Below are positions 18,278 to 26,816 of a stretch of 64,000 nucleotides of DNA, piece by piece (the stretch's first letter is position 1; every line of letters begins with the position of its first letter). The stretch is taken from positions 1 through 64,000 of the forward strand of contig NZ_JAUSWV010000003.1 of NCBI RefSeq assembly GCF_030815485.1. The letters are read 5' to 3'. A model generated the notes under the pieces. The model made no database searches. It was given only the letters and a program-made list of their open reading frames with translations, and was not told where the DNA came from. A program made the position numbers and the translations under genes. This stretch comes from Streptomyces rishiriensis (GTDB lineage Bacteria; Actinomycetota; Actinomycetes; Streptomycetales; Streptomycetaceae).

Positions 18278-18637
18278 GCCCACGGCCGCGGCCGGATTTA
18301 CATCGGCCCGGTCGTCGTGTCGGAGTCGAGAGTCACCGGTACCGATCTGGATAGAAAAACGCCCAAGGCGATGCTCTCCAGCTGCCTGGACCTCTCCCAG
18401 TGGCGACCCGTCACCGCCGACACCCGTAAGCCAGTACCTGACCGCCACCACGCCGGAGAAGTGGCCGCAGGGCAGCAGGTCGTCAGGAACGAGCCGCAGG
18501 GCAAGAAGTGCTGGCCCTTCCCCTTCGTGCTGCGGCCACCGTCAGTCTCGCCGTTCTGGGCGACGGCCCTTCTGCCGGGGTGCTATCAGGGTGTGGGCTT
18601 GCTGCCGGGGTTTTCGTCTGGGTTCCTCTGTCAGTGG
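18278..18637. other. Gap with a coding scrap
   Basis: Bases 18287-18430 on the plus strand read like a protein fragment (GPVVVSESRVTGTDLDRKTP, KAMLSSCLDLSQWRPV), then lose character. No start or known family is visible. I treat it as a remnant. Confidence 0.35.
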
Positions 18638-19183
18638 CTAGCGTAGGGGTAGTTCGGCCAGCATGACGGCGTAGAGCGGTGAGTCGGCGAAGGGTTGGCG
18701 CACACCGACCTGTCGGAAGCCCCAGGACTCGTACAAGGCCCGTACTCGCGGGTGTTCGGTGTCGACGAGGAGGACCACCAGGTCCTCATGCCGTTCGTCG
18801 AGGAGGGCTTTCGTTACCAGTTTCGCTGTTCCTGTCTTTTGGTGAGTGGTCCGCACCGCTAGTTCCGAGTAGGCGAAGGTCGCGTGGTTGTCGGGGGGCT
18901 CCTCGATGTGCTCCCGCCACCATTCGCGGTGAGGCGTGGCGGGTGCTCCGTAGGCGAAAGCCACGGGTTGTTGTCCATCGAAAGCAACGACGCAGGCGAA
19001 GCCAGGGTTGCCTCCCCAGTGGTCGACGAACCAGGGGAAGCGCTGGTTGAACTGGTCGTCCATGGCGTCTGCGTAGGCGTCGGCGTGGATGTCTATCAGG
19101 GCCTGTCGGATCTGGGGGAGGTCTTCGTGTGCGAAGCGCCGGATGACCAGTTGGGGGGCGCTCAAGTTCGGCTCCATTCGCAT
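18638..19183 (-). CDS. GNAT-family N-acetyltransferase
   Basis: About 181 residues from the ATG at 19183; in-frame ATGs at 19201 and 19177 are equally possible. The GNAT fold is seen from LVIRRFAHEDLPQIRQALID, through the beta4 segment ATFAYSELAVRTTHQKTGTA (acetyl-CoA loop), to the C-terminal ALYESWGFRQVG motif. The start overlaps the end of the XRE-TPR gene (stop at 19162) on the same strand, so the two are probably translated together. The substrate is unknown. Confidence 0.82.
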   Translation of the reverse strand: MRMEPNLSAPQLVIRRFAHEDLPQIRQALIDIHADAYADAMDDQFNQRFPWFVDHWGGNPGFACVVAFDGQQPVAFAYGAPATPHREWWREHIEEPPDNHATFAYSELAVRTTHQKTGTAKLVTKALLDERHEDLVVLLVDTEHPRVRALYESWGFRQVGVRQPFADSPLYAVMLAELPLR

Positions 19184-20427
19184 CGGTAGCGGTCTGCCCA
19201 TCGTTGGGCAACCCCCGCGGTCGGCGCGAGGGTGATCAAGTCGCGGTGGAAATCGCCGAGAAGGAACCTCATTCGTCCTGGCAGCGGCGTGCCCGCCATC
19301 AGCTCGAGGGCTTTCGATGCCGTGGCGCATGCCTGGTCGATCTCGCGCTGGTGAAGCTGGGCGAGGGCGAGCCGTGCTGTAGCAAGGGCACGGTTCCTGC
19401 GAAACTGTGTTGGGATCGAGCCTAGAGCTTGGTGCGAGGCGGCCTCAGCCTCGGCGCTGTCTCCGATGCGGTCGCGCACGATGGCGCAGATGGCTGTCAG
19501 TTCGGCCGCTCCGTAGAAGGCCGACCAGGAGGGGCGGGGCTCCTGCGGTCGTGCCTTGGCCAGTGACTCTTGGGCGCGGCCCAGGGAGCGCAGGGCGGCT
19601 TGGCGGTCGCCGAGGTTGGAGTGAGCGATGGCCGTTCGTGCGTGGGCGAGGGAGGCGAAGAACGGGTCGCGCCTGATGATCGCTGTCGATTGGGCGGCCA
19701 GGCCTGAGTCGACGGCCTCGGCGTGGCCCCCACGCTGGTGGGCGAGCATGGCGCAGGAGTTCCATACCCGCAGTTCCGCGACGGGATCCTGCCCCATTCC
19801 GGCGAGGTATAGAGCGCGGGCCAGCAGAGCCTCGGCCCGCTCACCCTTGCGTGCGTCCAGAGCACTCCAAGCCGCGGTGGCGGTGTAGTCGGCGGCGATG
19901 GAGAAAAGCCGTAACCGGATTCTTTGGGTTGCTGCGAGTTTCTGCTTGTTCAGGGTTTCGGCTGCGCCGGCCAGCGCGGCCTTTTCGAGGGCCTCGTGGC
20001 CTCCCCGGGCGTCGTCCAGTTCCATCAGCGCATCCAGTCCGTTGCGCAGTCGGAGCACGTCAGAGGTTCCTACTCGGGGCGGAGCCCCGAGTAGGGGTGT
20101 GGCAACAGCAGCGCTCGTTGCGCTGGTAGCGGTGAGGAAGTTCCTGCGTCTCACGGGGTTCTCCGAAGCTTTCGCGCAGCGGCTTCTTGGAGCCGGAGGA
20201 AAGAACCCCAACTCCTGGGCAATGCAGCCGAATACTGCCTCCAGCGCCTCACGCTGACGAGGGTGCGGCCACCGGGTCTTGCCCGTGATCCAGTTACGGA
20301 CCGTACGGTCCCCGACCGTTCCCTCGTACCCGGCTCTGATGAGGTGAGCGTTCACCTTGTCGGCCAACTCGGCCTGGGTAAGGCCGCTCTGCCGTAACGC
20401 GCTACCGAGACGCGGGTTCCCCTCCAT
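19162..20427 (-). CDS. XRE-type regulator with TPR-like C-terminal domain
   Basis: A 421-residue protein. The helix-turn-helix is at about residues 8-65 (SGLTQAELADKVNAHLIRAG, VRNWITGKTRWPHPRQREAL), followed by a helical repeat region typical of tetratricopeptide sensor domains. A Tat-like RRRNFLTATSATSAAVATPL segment near residue 93 is characteristic of this Streptomyces family, although the protein is cytoplasmic. Such regulators commonly sit beside HATPase (anti-sigma-like) genes, as here with the divergent gene at 20584. Confidence 0.85.
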   Translation of the reverse strand: MEGNPRLGSALRQSGLTQAELADKVNAHLIRAGYEGTVGDRTVRNWITGKTRWPHPRQREALEAVFGCIAQELGFFPPAPRSRCAKASENPVRRRNFLTATSATSAAVATPLLGAPPRVGTSDVLRLRNGLDALMELDDARGGHEALEKAALAGAAETLNKQKLAATQRIRLRLFSIAADYTATAAWSALDARKGERAEALLARALYLAGMGQDPVAELRVWNSCAMLAHQRGGHAEAVDSGLAAQSTAIIRRDPFFASLAHARTAIAHSNLGDRQAALRSLGRAQESLAKARPQEPRPSWSAFYGAAELTAICAIVRDRIGDSAEAEAASHQALGSIPTQFRRNRALATARLALAQLHQREIDQACATASKALELMAGTPLPGRMRFLLGDFHRDLITLAPTAGVAQRWADRYRCEWSRT

Positions 20428-20583
20428 GTACCCACCGTAGCCACTGGTGCTTCGTCAGTTGCCGAGGAGGCGGGAAATTTCCGGTGGGCCGCGCTGCACA
20501 CCCGCAGGATCTTTCCTCCCCTGCTGCCGAAGGCGGCGGTTGACTGGGTCAGGCCGTCGTTCACCGACCCTTTCGAGGTCCAG

Positions 20584-21009
20584 ATGATCGCGTTAACGAA
20601 GTCGCGTCCCCAAGGGCACCGCCCCGGATACTGCCAGGAGCTGCCCGCCGCAAAGCAGAGTGCCGAAGCTGCCCGCCGGCTCGTCGAAACGGCTTTGTCC
20701 GTATGGCATTTGGAGTGCCTGAGCGATGCCGGGACCCTGGTGGCGAGCGAGTTGGTGACCAACGCGATCACGCACACCGACAGCTACCGCATCCACATCG
20801 CCGTCCGGCGCACAGGAGAGCGATCCGTACTGATCGGCGTCACCGACACCACGCCCATGCCTCCCGTGCCCGCCGCGCCCGCCGACACCCTCAGCACGAA
20901 CAGCCGCGGACTGCTCCTCGTGGATGCCCTCACTGAACGTTGGGGAACAGAGCTATATCGCTCAGGCAAGCAGGTCTGGGCCGAGTTGATCAGCGAGGCC
21001 GCCCAATGA
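20584..21009 (+). CDS. HATPase-domain (RsbW-like) ATP-binding regulator
   Basis: A 141-residue histidine-kinase-like ATPase domain. The N box is ASELVTNAITHTD, and the later GLLLVDALTERWGTE corresponds to the ATP-lid/G-box side. Such small proteins act as anti-sigma factors or switch kinases in Streptomyces and are often paired with an XRE regulator, which is divergent here. GAGG at 20573-20576 precedes the ATG. Its stop overlaps the next start (ATGA), implying coupled translation. Confidence 0.85.
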   Translation: MIALTKSRPQGHRPGYCQELPAAKQSAEAARRLVETALSVWHLECLSDAGTLVASELVTNAITHTDSYRIHIAVRRTGERSVLIGVTDTTPMPPVPAAPADTLSTNSRGLLLVDALTERWGTELYRSGKQVWAELISEAAQ

Positions 21010-21152
21010 CCGAGCCCAAGTTCGCCACACGCGCACAAGGCGGCGCTCGTGGTAGACCTCGGGCGGGACAGGGCACCCGTGCCTACGCCGCCTGCGTGTG
21101 GCGCAAGTTCACCAGTTGGCTGGCCCGTTTCACCCGACCGTTCCTCACGTGA
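21006..21152 (+). CDS. Small basic ORF coupled to the HATPase gene
   Basis: A 48-residue frame beginning at an ATGA overlap with the HATPase stop codon. The product is basic with an aromatic C-terminal segment (WRKFTSWLARFTRPFLT). The exact overlap supports translation by coupling. No family is known to me. Confidence 0.5.
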   Translation: MTEPKFATRAQGGARGRPRAGQGTRAYAACVWRKFTSWLARFTRPFLT

Positions 21153-21217
21153 TGATCTCCGCGTCCTGCGGCTTCGTGATCGGGGTCACGGTCTCCGCGC
21201 TCTCGCCCGCACCCTGA
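21152..21217 (+). CDS. Micro-ORF overlapping the preceding stop (TGATG)
   Basis: A 21-residue hydrophobic frame, MISASCGFVIGVTVSALSPA plus Pro, starts within the TGATG at the end of the 48-residue ORF. It could be a membrane micropeptide or a chance frame; only the overlap and hydrophobicity support it. Confidence 0.28.
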   Translation: MISASCGFVIGVTVSALSPAP

Positions 21218-21438
21218 ACTGCTGCCCTGCCAGTCCCTGTCGCCCCCTGATGGCCCTACCGGCCGTTGGCCGTCAGGAAGAACCGGGTTCAGGTTCAGGC
21301 CGCCCAGGCTCAGCTTCCCTCAGTGCTGCGCCCTCCCCTTCGACGTGTATGAGAGCTGCCTCAAGCCCCGGCAGATCGCGGACGGTCACCGCAGCGTCCG
21401 AACGCCTGGTCACCCTCGACTCCTGGAAAGACAGCGGC

Positions 21439-22167
21439 ATGTTCACTCCCCCGCTCCCCTACAGCCCCCGCCCCTCCGACCCCAGCAAGTGGCGATCCGC
21501 GCCGGCCCCGCCCGTCGGTCCTGGTCTCGTTCCGTTCATCACCCAGCGCGAGGGCGAGGACGCAGCTCCCGACAACCTGATCCTCCTACCGCACACCGAC
21601 GGCCGCCTCCACCTGCACTACCTCGACGAAGACGCTCGCGACCGCGACCCCCGCGGCGTGCTGTGGGCGCGCTGCTCGTTCAACCCCCTTGACGCCCGAG
21701 GGCAGCCGACCGGGCGTCCGCAGTGGAAACTCATGCACCCATACAGGCAGTTGATGTGCATGCAAGCCCTGCACTGCCAGATCTGCGCAGAGCCCGCCCG
21801 CACCCCGCTCGGTTTGATCTTTCTTGCCGGCCCCCACGACCGGGCTCCCGACGCGGCGCAGGTGCTGACCAACCAGCCGCCTGTCTGTGCCCGGCATGTA
21901 CGCACGGCCGCGCGGGTGTGCCCCCACCTGCAGGGCAGGCCGACCGTTCACCTCGCGGAGAGTGCACCGCTGTACGGCGTCACCGGCACTTTCTACGGCA
22001 TGGGCCCGTACGGTGTGCAGCCCGTCGCGCAGCCAGTGCCGCCTCTGCCCTACGGCCACCCCGACATCAGCAGTTTCCTCGCCTCCCAGCAGATCCGGCG
22101 TCTGCACTCCTTCCGGACCCTCGATGTGGATCAGCTCGTGCGGGAACTGGCTACGCCGGCCGCGTAG
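21439..22167 (+). CDS. Conserved-looking Streptomyces protein of unknown function
   Basis: A 242-residue protein from the ATG at 21439, with GGAAAG about 9 bases upstream. The N-terminal half contains GLVPFITQREGEDAAPDNLI and HLHYLDEDARDRDPRGVLWA. The centre contains RQLMCMQALHCQICAEPART, a CxxC in a Met/Cys-rich segment that may bind metal. Two further Cys (PPVCARHVRTAARVCPHL) could complete a zinc site. A truncated paralogue lies at 43549-43884, so the family is duplicated in this window. It may be the last gene of the HATPase operon. Confidence 0.62.
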   Translation: MFTPPLPYSPRPSDPSKWRSAPAPPVGPGLVPFITQREGEDAAPDNLILLPHTDGRLHLHYLDEDARDRDPRGVLWARCSFNPLDARGQPTGRPQWKLMHPYRQLMCMQALHCQICAEPARTPLGLIFLAGPHDRAPDAAQVLTNQPPVCARHVRTAARVCPHLQGRPTVHLAESAPLYGVTGTFYGMGPYGVQPVAQPVPPLPYGHPDISSFLASQQIRRLHSFRTLDVDQLVRELATPAA

Positions 22168-22219
22168 ACCGCTGCCCGTACGTCCCGGACACCCCACCCC
22201 GGGCCCGCGGGCAGGCCGC

Positions 22220-22284
22220 GCCCGGCGCGGGAAGCCCCAGGGCCGGCCGTCACCGCGACAACCGGCCCTGTTCCCGCGCCGGGC
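22220..22284. terminator. Strong nested bidirectional terminator
   Basis: Outer arms of 14 bp (GCCCGGCGCGGGAA/TTCCCGCGCCGGGC) enclose inner arms of 9 bp (CAGGGCCGG/CCGGCCCTG). It lies between two convergent genes and can serve both. Confidence 0.75.
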
Positions 22285-22408
22285 CCATGGCTGCAGTAGC
22301 TCCTGCGAAAGGGAGCGTGCGTCGCCCGTCGGTTTCCCACTTCGCGTAGATCGCGCTAACGGTCTCTCGCAGGTCGTGCCCCCGAGCTGCCGTTCCACGT
22401 CCGGTCCG

Positions 22409-22861
22409 TCAGGGCCCGGGCCCTTCGGCGTCGGACACGTCGGGGACGCGGGCCTGTTGACTCATCGCGGTGACGAGGGTGGAGGAGATGTGGGCCAGGG
22501 CGGGGTCTGCAGCGATGAAGAACGTTTCGACTCCGGCCAGTTCGTGGTTCATGCGGGCCATCGGCATTTCGTAGTCCAGGTCGGCAACGCCGCGGACTCC
22601 GCGGATGACGACGTCGATTCCGCCTCGGCGGCAGTAGTCGACCAGCAGGCCGCCGGTGTGGGAGTCGACCGTGACGTTGCTCAAGTCAGTTGCTGCGGCG
22701 CGGAGCCGGTCCAGCCGTTCCGTGATGGGCAAGCGGCCGGTCTTGTTCGGATTGAACATCACGCAGACGACGACCTCGTCGAACAGGGGGGCGGCGCGCC
22801 GGAGTACGTCCTGGTGTCCTTGAGTGACCGGGTCGAAGGATCCTGGGAAGAGGGCTCGCAT
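22409..22861 (-). CDS. Phosphopantetheine adenylyltransferase-like protein (second CoaD)
   Basis: A 150-residue protein of normal CoaD length. The nucleotidyltransferase signature PGSFDPVTQGH (residues 6-16) holds the catalytic His16; IRGVRGVADLDYEMPMARMN and the later ISSTLV block are also typical. CoaD makes dephospho-CoA from phosphopantetheine. The housekeeping gene is normally in the chromosome core, so this subtelomeric copy is probably a paralogue. It could increase CoA supply for acyl/ACP chemistry, but that is inference. The start at 22861 fits the family; the ribosome binding site is weak. Confidence 0.82.
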   Translation of the reverse strand: MRALFPGSFDPVTQGHQDVLRRAAPLFDEVVVCVMFNPNKTGRLPITERLDRLRAAATDLSNVTVDSHTGGLLVDYCRRGGIDVVIRGVRGVADLDYEMPMARMNHELAGVETFFIAADPALAHISSTLVTAMSQQARVPDVSDAEGPGP

Positions 22862-23239
22862 GACCGGAAAGAGTAACAAGCGGCCGCCTCCGGTAGTGAA
22901 GTTCCAGGGCAGCCAGACCTCCGGGATCAGGCGTGGCCGGGAGACGTCTGGCGAGACGGGACAACCGCGACGTCACCCGTAGACCACGGCGACGTGGGAC
23001 ATGCTCTACAACCTGGACGGGCCGGTATTGAGCATGTGCGCCGCGGCTCATCACCCGTGCCGCTCGTCACCCGAGCCATCGCGGCGACGAGGCCGAGCGG
23101 TGCAGCAGGCCGCCTCTGCCGTCAGGTCGTCGCTCACCGGAGGAAAATCGTGTCTGGCCTTTCCGGCGCGCTGACACGCGAACAGCGGCATGCGTCAAGA
23201 CGGCCCGGCCGGGGTGCGGGCCGTCTTGGTCCGATGGGA
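22862..23239. other. Gap with no gene seen
   Basis: No frame has a start, binding site and recognisable product together. It separates coaD from the small membrane-protein operon. Confidence 0.5.
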
Positions 23240-23665
23240 TCAGGCGGGCTGCGGGGCGGGCGTCGCCGGAGCGGCGGCGGCCGTGCGGGTCTCGCGCATC
23301 ATCAGCAGGCCGTTGACGACCATCAGCGTCGCGGTCAGGCCGTGGACGCCGAGTGCGGTGGCCACGGAGCCGTGGTGGGCCAGCACGGTGGTCATGTCGC
23401 CGTAGGCGGCGAGGGCCTCCACCAGCAGTACCCAGCCCAGCGCCCGGCGGTGGCCCGTCACCAGCAGGATGCCCAGGACCAGGGCCAGGACGACGTCGCG
23501 GATGCCCTTGATGACCAGGAAGCCGCCGCCGTCCCCGGACGGCCAACTCGGCAGGCCGAAGCCCGGCGCCGTCGTCTTTGGGCTCAGGATGAACTCTCCT
23601 CCGAACCAGAGGATGAAGAGGATGAAGGCGGCGGCCATGACGGTGTTGGTCTTCTTCAGCGACAT
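23240..23665 (-). CDS. DUF4267-like small membrane protein
   Basis: A 141-residue integral membrane protein with about four hydrophobic segments and the spaced motif KGIRDVVLALVLGILLVTGH. I place it in the DUF4267 family. It lies 63 bases after the DUF1772 gene on the same strand and opposite a TetR gene, so it is likely in the TetR-controlled unit. The Ala/Pro-rich tail is cytoplasmic or disordered. Confidence 0.75.
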   Translation of the reverse strand: MSLKKTNTVMAAAFILFILWFGGEFILSPKTTAPGFGLPSWPSGDGGGFLVIKGIRDVVLALVLGILLVTGHRRALGWVLLVEALAAYGDMTTVLAHHGSVATALGVHGLTATLMVVNGLLMMRETRTAAAAPATPAPQPA

Positions 23666-23728
23666 CGTCTTCTCCCTGCGAGTCTTCGTGAGCTGCGGCT
23701 GACGACCGGGCGGGTTGAGCCCGTGGGC

Positions 23729-24175
23729 TCAGGTGAGGGCGGCGACCAGCAGGGCGAAGGCGGCGATGATGACGGCGACGCGGACGTAGTGGAGGCGGCC
23801 CCAGCGGTTCAGCTGCTGCTGCCAGTCGGCGGGGCGGTTGTCAGGGGTCCACGTCTTGTTGCGGTTGTTGATCGGGACGAGCAGCAGGATCGACATGATC
23901 ACGCTGAGGACCAGAAGGGCGCCGGCGGTGACGACGAGTCCGGTGCCGTGGTGGTGCCATCCGGCGACAGCCCAGATACCGACGAGGACGAGCGAGCCGA
24001 TGTACCAGACCGGCATCACGGCGCCGAGCATCCGGCCTCCGTGGGCGTGGCCGAGCTGGCCGCTGTCCTGCGGAAGGGCGTTGAGGATCGGGTTCATGAC
24101 GAAGGCGACGGAGAACTCCACCCCCACCATCACGCCGACGACCACGGTGGTGATGACCTCGAGTGCGCTGAGCAT
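23729..24175 (-). CDS. DUF1772 (anthrone oxygenase-like) membrane protein
   Basis: A 148-residue membrane protein with four hydrophobic segments. Conserved features include GVEFSVAFVMNPIL in the first helix pair and the loop NNRNKTWTPDNRPADWQQQL with the following RWGRLHYVR. The family is DUF1772, whose members include anthrone oxygenases, though most are uncharacterised. The ribosome binding site GGAGGGG is 5 bases from the ATG. The gene is divergent from tetR across operator palindromes and is probably repressed by that protein. Confidence 0.8.
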   Translation of the reverse strand: MLSALEVITTVVVGVMVGVEFSVAFVMNPILNALPQDSGQLGHAHGGRMLGAVMPVWYIGSLVLVGIWAVAGWHHHGTGLVVTAGALLVLSVIMSILLLVPINNRNKTWTPDNRPADWQQQLNRWGRLHYVRVAVIIAAFALLVAALT

Positions 24176-24193
24176 GATGACCCCTCCAGGGAC

Positions 24194-24257
24194 CTAGCGT
24201 TGCTAGATGATGGTGCAACGCTAGTACTACTGCCGCTCGATTGTCTAGCAGTGCTAG
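24194..24257. promoter_or_regulatory. TetR operator cluster in the divergent promoter
   Basis: CTAGC-GTT-GCTAG (24194-24206) and CTAGCA-G-TGCTAG (24245-24257) are matching palindromes. A further half, GCAACGCTAG (24215-24224), forms a 10-bp inverted repeat with the first. Copies sit on both sides of the divergent promoter, as expected for TetR-type control of both genes. Confidence 0.78.
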
Positions 24258-24266
24258 AATCGGATC

Positions 24267-24845
24267 ATGTCGGTACAGGAACGCAAGGAACGCGAGCGGG
24301 CGGGACGCGAGCGCCTCATCGTGGCGACAGCCCGCGAACTCGCCGAGCAGCAGGGCTGGGAGGCGGTCACCACCCGCCGGCTCGCCGAGCGCATCGAATA
24401 CAGCCAGCCCGTCCTCTACAGCCACTTCCGCGGCAAACGCGAGATCATCGGCGCCGTCGCCCTCCAGGGCGCCACCGAGCTGGCTGAGGCGGTGCGGACC
24501 GCGACCTCCGCCGCGGACGGCCCACGCGAGCGGGTGCACGCCCTCGCCCACGCCTACCTCGACTTCGCCGCCCGCAACCCGGCGGTCTACGACGCCATCT
24601 TCCAGCTCGACGGCGGCCTCCCGTACGCGCAGGAGGACACCCCGGAACCTCTCAAGGACGCTTTCGCCGCGCTGCTGGAGTGCCTGGGCGAGGTCGCCGG
24701 GGACGGCGTCGCCCCGGGACTGTTCACCGAGGTGTTCTGGGCGTCCCTGCACGGGGTGGCGACCCTGACCCGGTCGGGACGGCTGCCGCCGGAGGACACC
24801 GGGCCGAGGGTGGAGCTGCTGGTGGACCGGCTCGCCGTGGTCTGA
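24267..24845 (+). CDS. TetR-family repressor
   Basis: A 192-residue TetR protein. The helix-turn-helix is at about residues 18-60 (RLIVATARELAEQQGWEAVT, TRRLAERIEYSQPVLYSHFR). The C-terminal domain is a generic ligand-binding type. A TAGAAT -10-like box at 24255-24260 lies only 6 bases before the ATG and there is no ribosome binding site, so the message is probably leaderless. That -10 box overlaps the right operator, a direct way to autorepress. It likely also controls the divergent membrane-protein genes. Confidence 0.88.
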   Translation: MSVQERKERERAGRERLIVATARELAEQQGWEAVTTRRLAERIEYSQPVLYSHFRGKREIIGAVALQGATELAEAVRTATSAADGPRERVHALAHAYLDFAARNPAVYDAIFQLDGGLPYAQEDTPEPLKDAFAALLECLGEVAGDGVAPGLFTEVFWASLHGVATLTRSGRLPPEDTGPRVELLVDRLAVV

Positions 24846-24975
24846 CACACCGTCCCGGCAGGCGGGCCGTCCAGAGCACGGCGGCATTCAGGACGTGGCC
24901 GAGCGCGCCGCCGAGCGCGCCGAGCCGGTCTTCCTGACCCCTCCGGCAGGCCTGCATGACCTGGCCGCGCGTGAT

Positions 24976-25003
24976 CGCCGTTCGCCGTTCGCCGTTCGCC
25001 GTT
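24976..25003. repeat. Heptamer tandem repeat (CGCCGTT) x4
   Basis: Four exact copies of a 7-base unit lie in the gap between the TetR gene and the convergent MEDS-HATPase gene. Confidence 0.9.
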
Positions 25004-25044
25004 CTCACAGTCCGGCCTGCGCGAACGCGTCCTGGCCCTGTGGG

Positions 25045-26013
25045 TCAGCTGCGTGCGGGGATGTCGGTGTGCAGGCGGACGGTGGTCCCCTGGTCCGGGG
25101 TGGAGCGGATCTCGACCAGGTCGCACAGCTGGTGGGCGAGCCAGAGACCGCGGCCGCCGATCTGATCGGTGGCGGGGCGGGTGCGGCCGACCATCACGTC
25201 GGGGATGTAGCCGGCATCGCGGAACTCGCACAGGAAGGTGGAGTTCTGGGTCCAGGTGCGCAGGGTCCCGCGGCCCCCGCCGTGCCGGATGCTGTTCGTG
25301 GCGATCTCCGTGACGGCGACGGCGAGTTTGCGCTGCTGGTCCTCCGTGACGCCTGCGTCCGTGGCGCACTGGGAGACCTTCGAACGGATCGCGGTCAGGT
25401 CACCGTGGGTGTAGCTCAGCTCCTGGAAGGGGTCGCACGGGGGGTTCAGTGCCTCGAAGGGATACTCCTCGGCGGAGAGGTAGCCCTCGTTGCGCATGTG
25501 GCGGCCGTCCTCGCGGATCAGCGGGTGGCAGCGGGACAGGGCCTGCAGGGCGCTCTGGTCCTCATCGGCGGCGTCGTAGGGGCAGAGCATCGACCAGGCG
25601 GAACTGCGGGCGAAGGCCCGGTTCAAGATCCACTCGTGATAGCGCAGCTCCGAAAGGTGGGCGGCGCTGCGGGCCTCGCGCCAGGCGGTTTCCCCGATGC
25701 CCCGTACCGGCCTGTCGCCCTCGCCCCGCTCCTTCATCCAGTCGACCCAGGCGTCGATGAGGCGGCCGGGGTTGGGTCCGAGCGTCGTGGTGTCGACGAA
25801 AGTGACGGCGGACTCGTCGGCGAGTTCGCTGCGCAGGAGTGACGCCTTGGCCGAGGGGACGGCGACGACGACGGCCTCGCCGCCTTCCAGTGCCTCGTGG
25901 ATGTAACCCAGTGTTCCGGACAGGAAGTGCGCGTCCCCCCGGTAGGGGTAGAGCTCATGGCGGAACGAGGCCTGTTCCTGGCTGGACGGCTTCGAAGGCA
26001 CGTTGGCGGTCAT
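25045..26013 (-). CDS. MEDS-domain sensor with HATPase (switch kinase-like)
   Basis: A 322-residue protein. The N-terminal ~180 residues form a MEDS (DcmR-type sensory) domain, with FRHELYPYRGDAHFLSGTLG and WSMLCPYDA. The C-terminal ~130 residues form an RsbW-type HATPase (AVTEIATNSIRHGGGRGTLR, then QIGGRGLWLAHQLCDLVEIR). Its start overlaps the stop of the MEDS-STAS gene (ATGA), so the pair is translated together. MEDS domains are thought to sense small molecules such as hydrocarbons. Together the two look like a kinase/antagonist partner-switch pair. Confidence 0.87.
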   Translation of the reverse strand: MTANVPSKPSSQEQASFRHELYPYRGDAHFLSGTLGYIHEALEGGEAVVVAVPSAKASLLRSELADESAVTFVDTTTLGPNPGRLIDAWVDWMKERGEGDRPVRGIGETAWREARSAAHLSELRYHEWILNRAFARSSAWSMLCPYDAADEDQSALQALSRCHPLIREDGRHMRNEGYLSAEEYPFEALNPPCDPFQELSYTHGDLTAIRSKVSQCATDAGVTEDQQRKLAVAVTEIATNSIRHGGGRGTLRTWTQNSTFLCEFRDAGYIPDVMVGRTRPATDQIGGRGLWLAHQLCDLVEIRSTPDQGTTVRLHTDIPARS

Positions 26014-26816
26014 ACGGCCATCACCACCGGCAGCGCGACGCTCGCATAGCCCGCGAGCTCCCAGCACAGGCGCACGGTTTCGTTGGCGCCCTCCACGACG
26101 ACCCGGCGGTCCGGCAGGTGGCGGGCGGCGTCGACGAGCGCGTGCATTCCAGCGGCGTCGATCAATTCCACGGTGTCGAAGCGCAGCCTCACCCGGGGTG
26201 AACACCGGGTTGCCGCCCGCACCGCCACGTTGAACGCGTGCGCGCACTCCGAGTCGATCACTCCGTCAACGCTCCAGCTGTCGGCGCCCGTGCTGTACAT
26301 CCGGAAGGCCGGACGCTCAGCGCGTATGCCCATTTCGTGCGGGTGCACACATGCCACATGTTCCAGCGTAGGCGCGTCCCACTGCGACCGCCTGAAGGCG
26401 CACACCACGATGGCATTGCTCTCCGAGGCGAACTCGTCGAGCCTCAGTTCCTGAAGCACCAGTTCCTCGGTTTCACCGGGCACTGCCGCAGGCACCCGCT
26501 CGGCAAGAACACGCACCGAGCGGTAGCCCTCCCGGGCTGCGGTACGGGCTTCCCGGCGCACCGCGGCCAGGATGGTGTCGGGGTCCGTCACGCGGGGAAA
26601 ATCGAGGATCACCGAGGCGGAGGGGACCACCTCACGGGCAAGGCCGGAGGCGGCACCGGTGGAGCCGACCACCACGATCTTGTCGCCGTACAGTGCGCCG
26701 TCGGCCACGTAGGCGAGCACGTCCGCAGGGGACGTGACGGCAGAGTCGGAGTGCCAGCAGACGTGGTCACCGGGCTCGACGTCGTCGAACGTAGCCAACG
26801 CTCGAGCCGCTCTCAC
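26010..26816 (-). CDS. MEDS-STAS fusion (anti-sigma antagonist-like)
   Basis: A 268-residue protein. A MEDS domain covers about residues 10-165 (DDVEPGDHVCWHSDSAV). A STAS domain covers about 175-265, with DTVELIDAAGMHALVDAARH; the Asp/Ser region that is phosphorylated in SpoIIAA-type proteins reads ELIDAAG here, with Ala in place of the usual Ser. The protein is coupled to the MEDS-HATPase gene downstream. The missing Ser/Thr suggests that binding is not controlled by standard phosphorylation, but this needs an alignment. Confidence 0.83.
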   Translation of the reverse strand: MRAARALATFDDVEPGDHVCWHSDSAVTSPADVLAYVADGALYGDKIVVVGSTGAASGLAREVVPSASVILDFPRVTDPDTILAAVRREARTAAREGYRSVRVLAERVPAAVPGETEELVLQELRLDEFASESNAIVVCAFRRSQWDAPTLEHVACVHPHEMGIRAERPAFRMYSTGADSWSVDGVIDSECAHAFNVAVRAATRCSPRVRLRFDTVELIDAAGMHALVDAARHLPDRRVVVEGANETVRLCWELAGYASVALPVVMAV

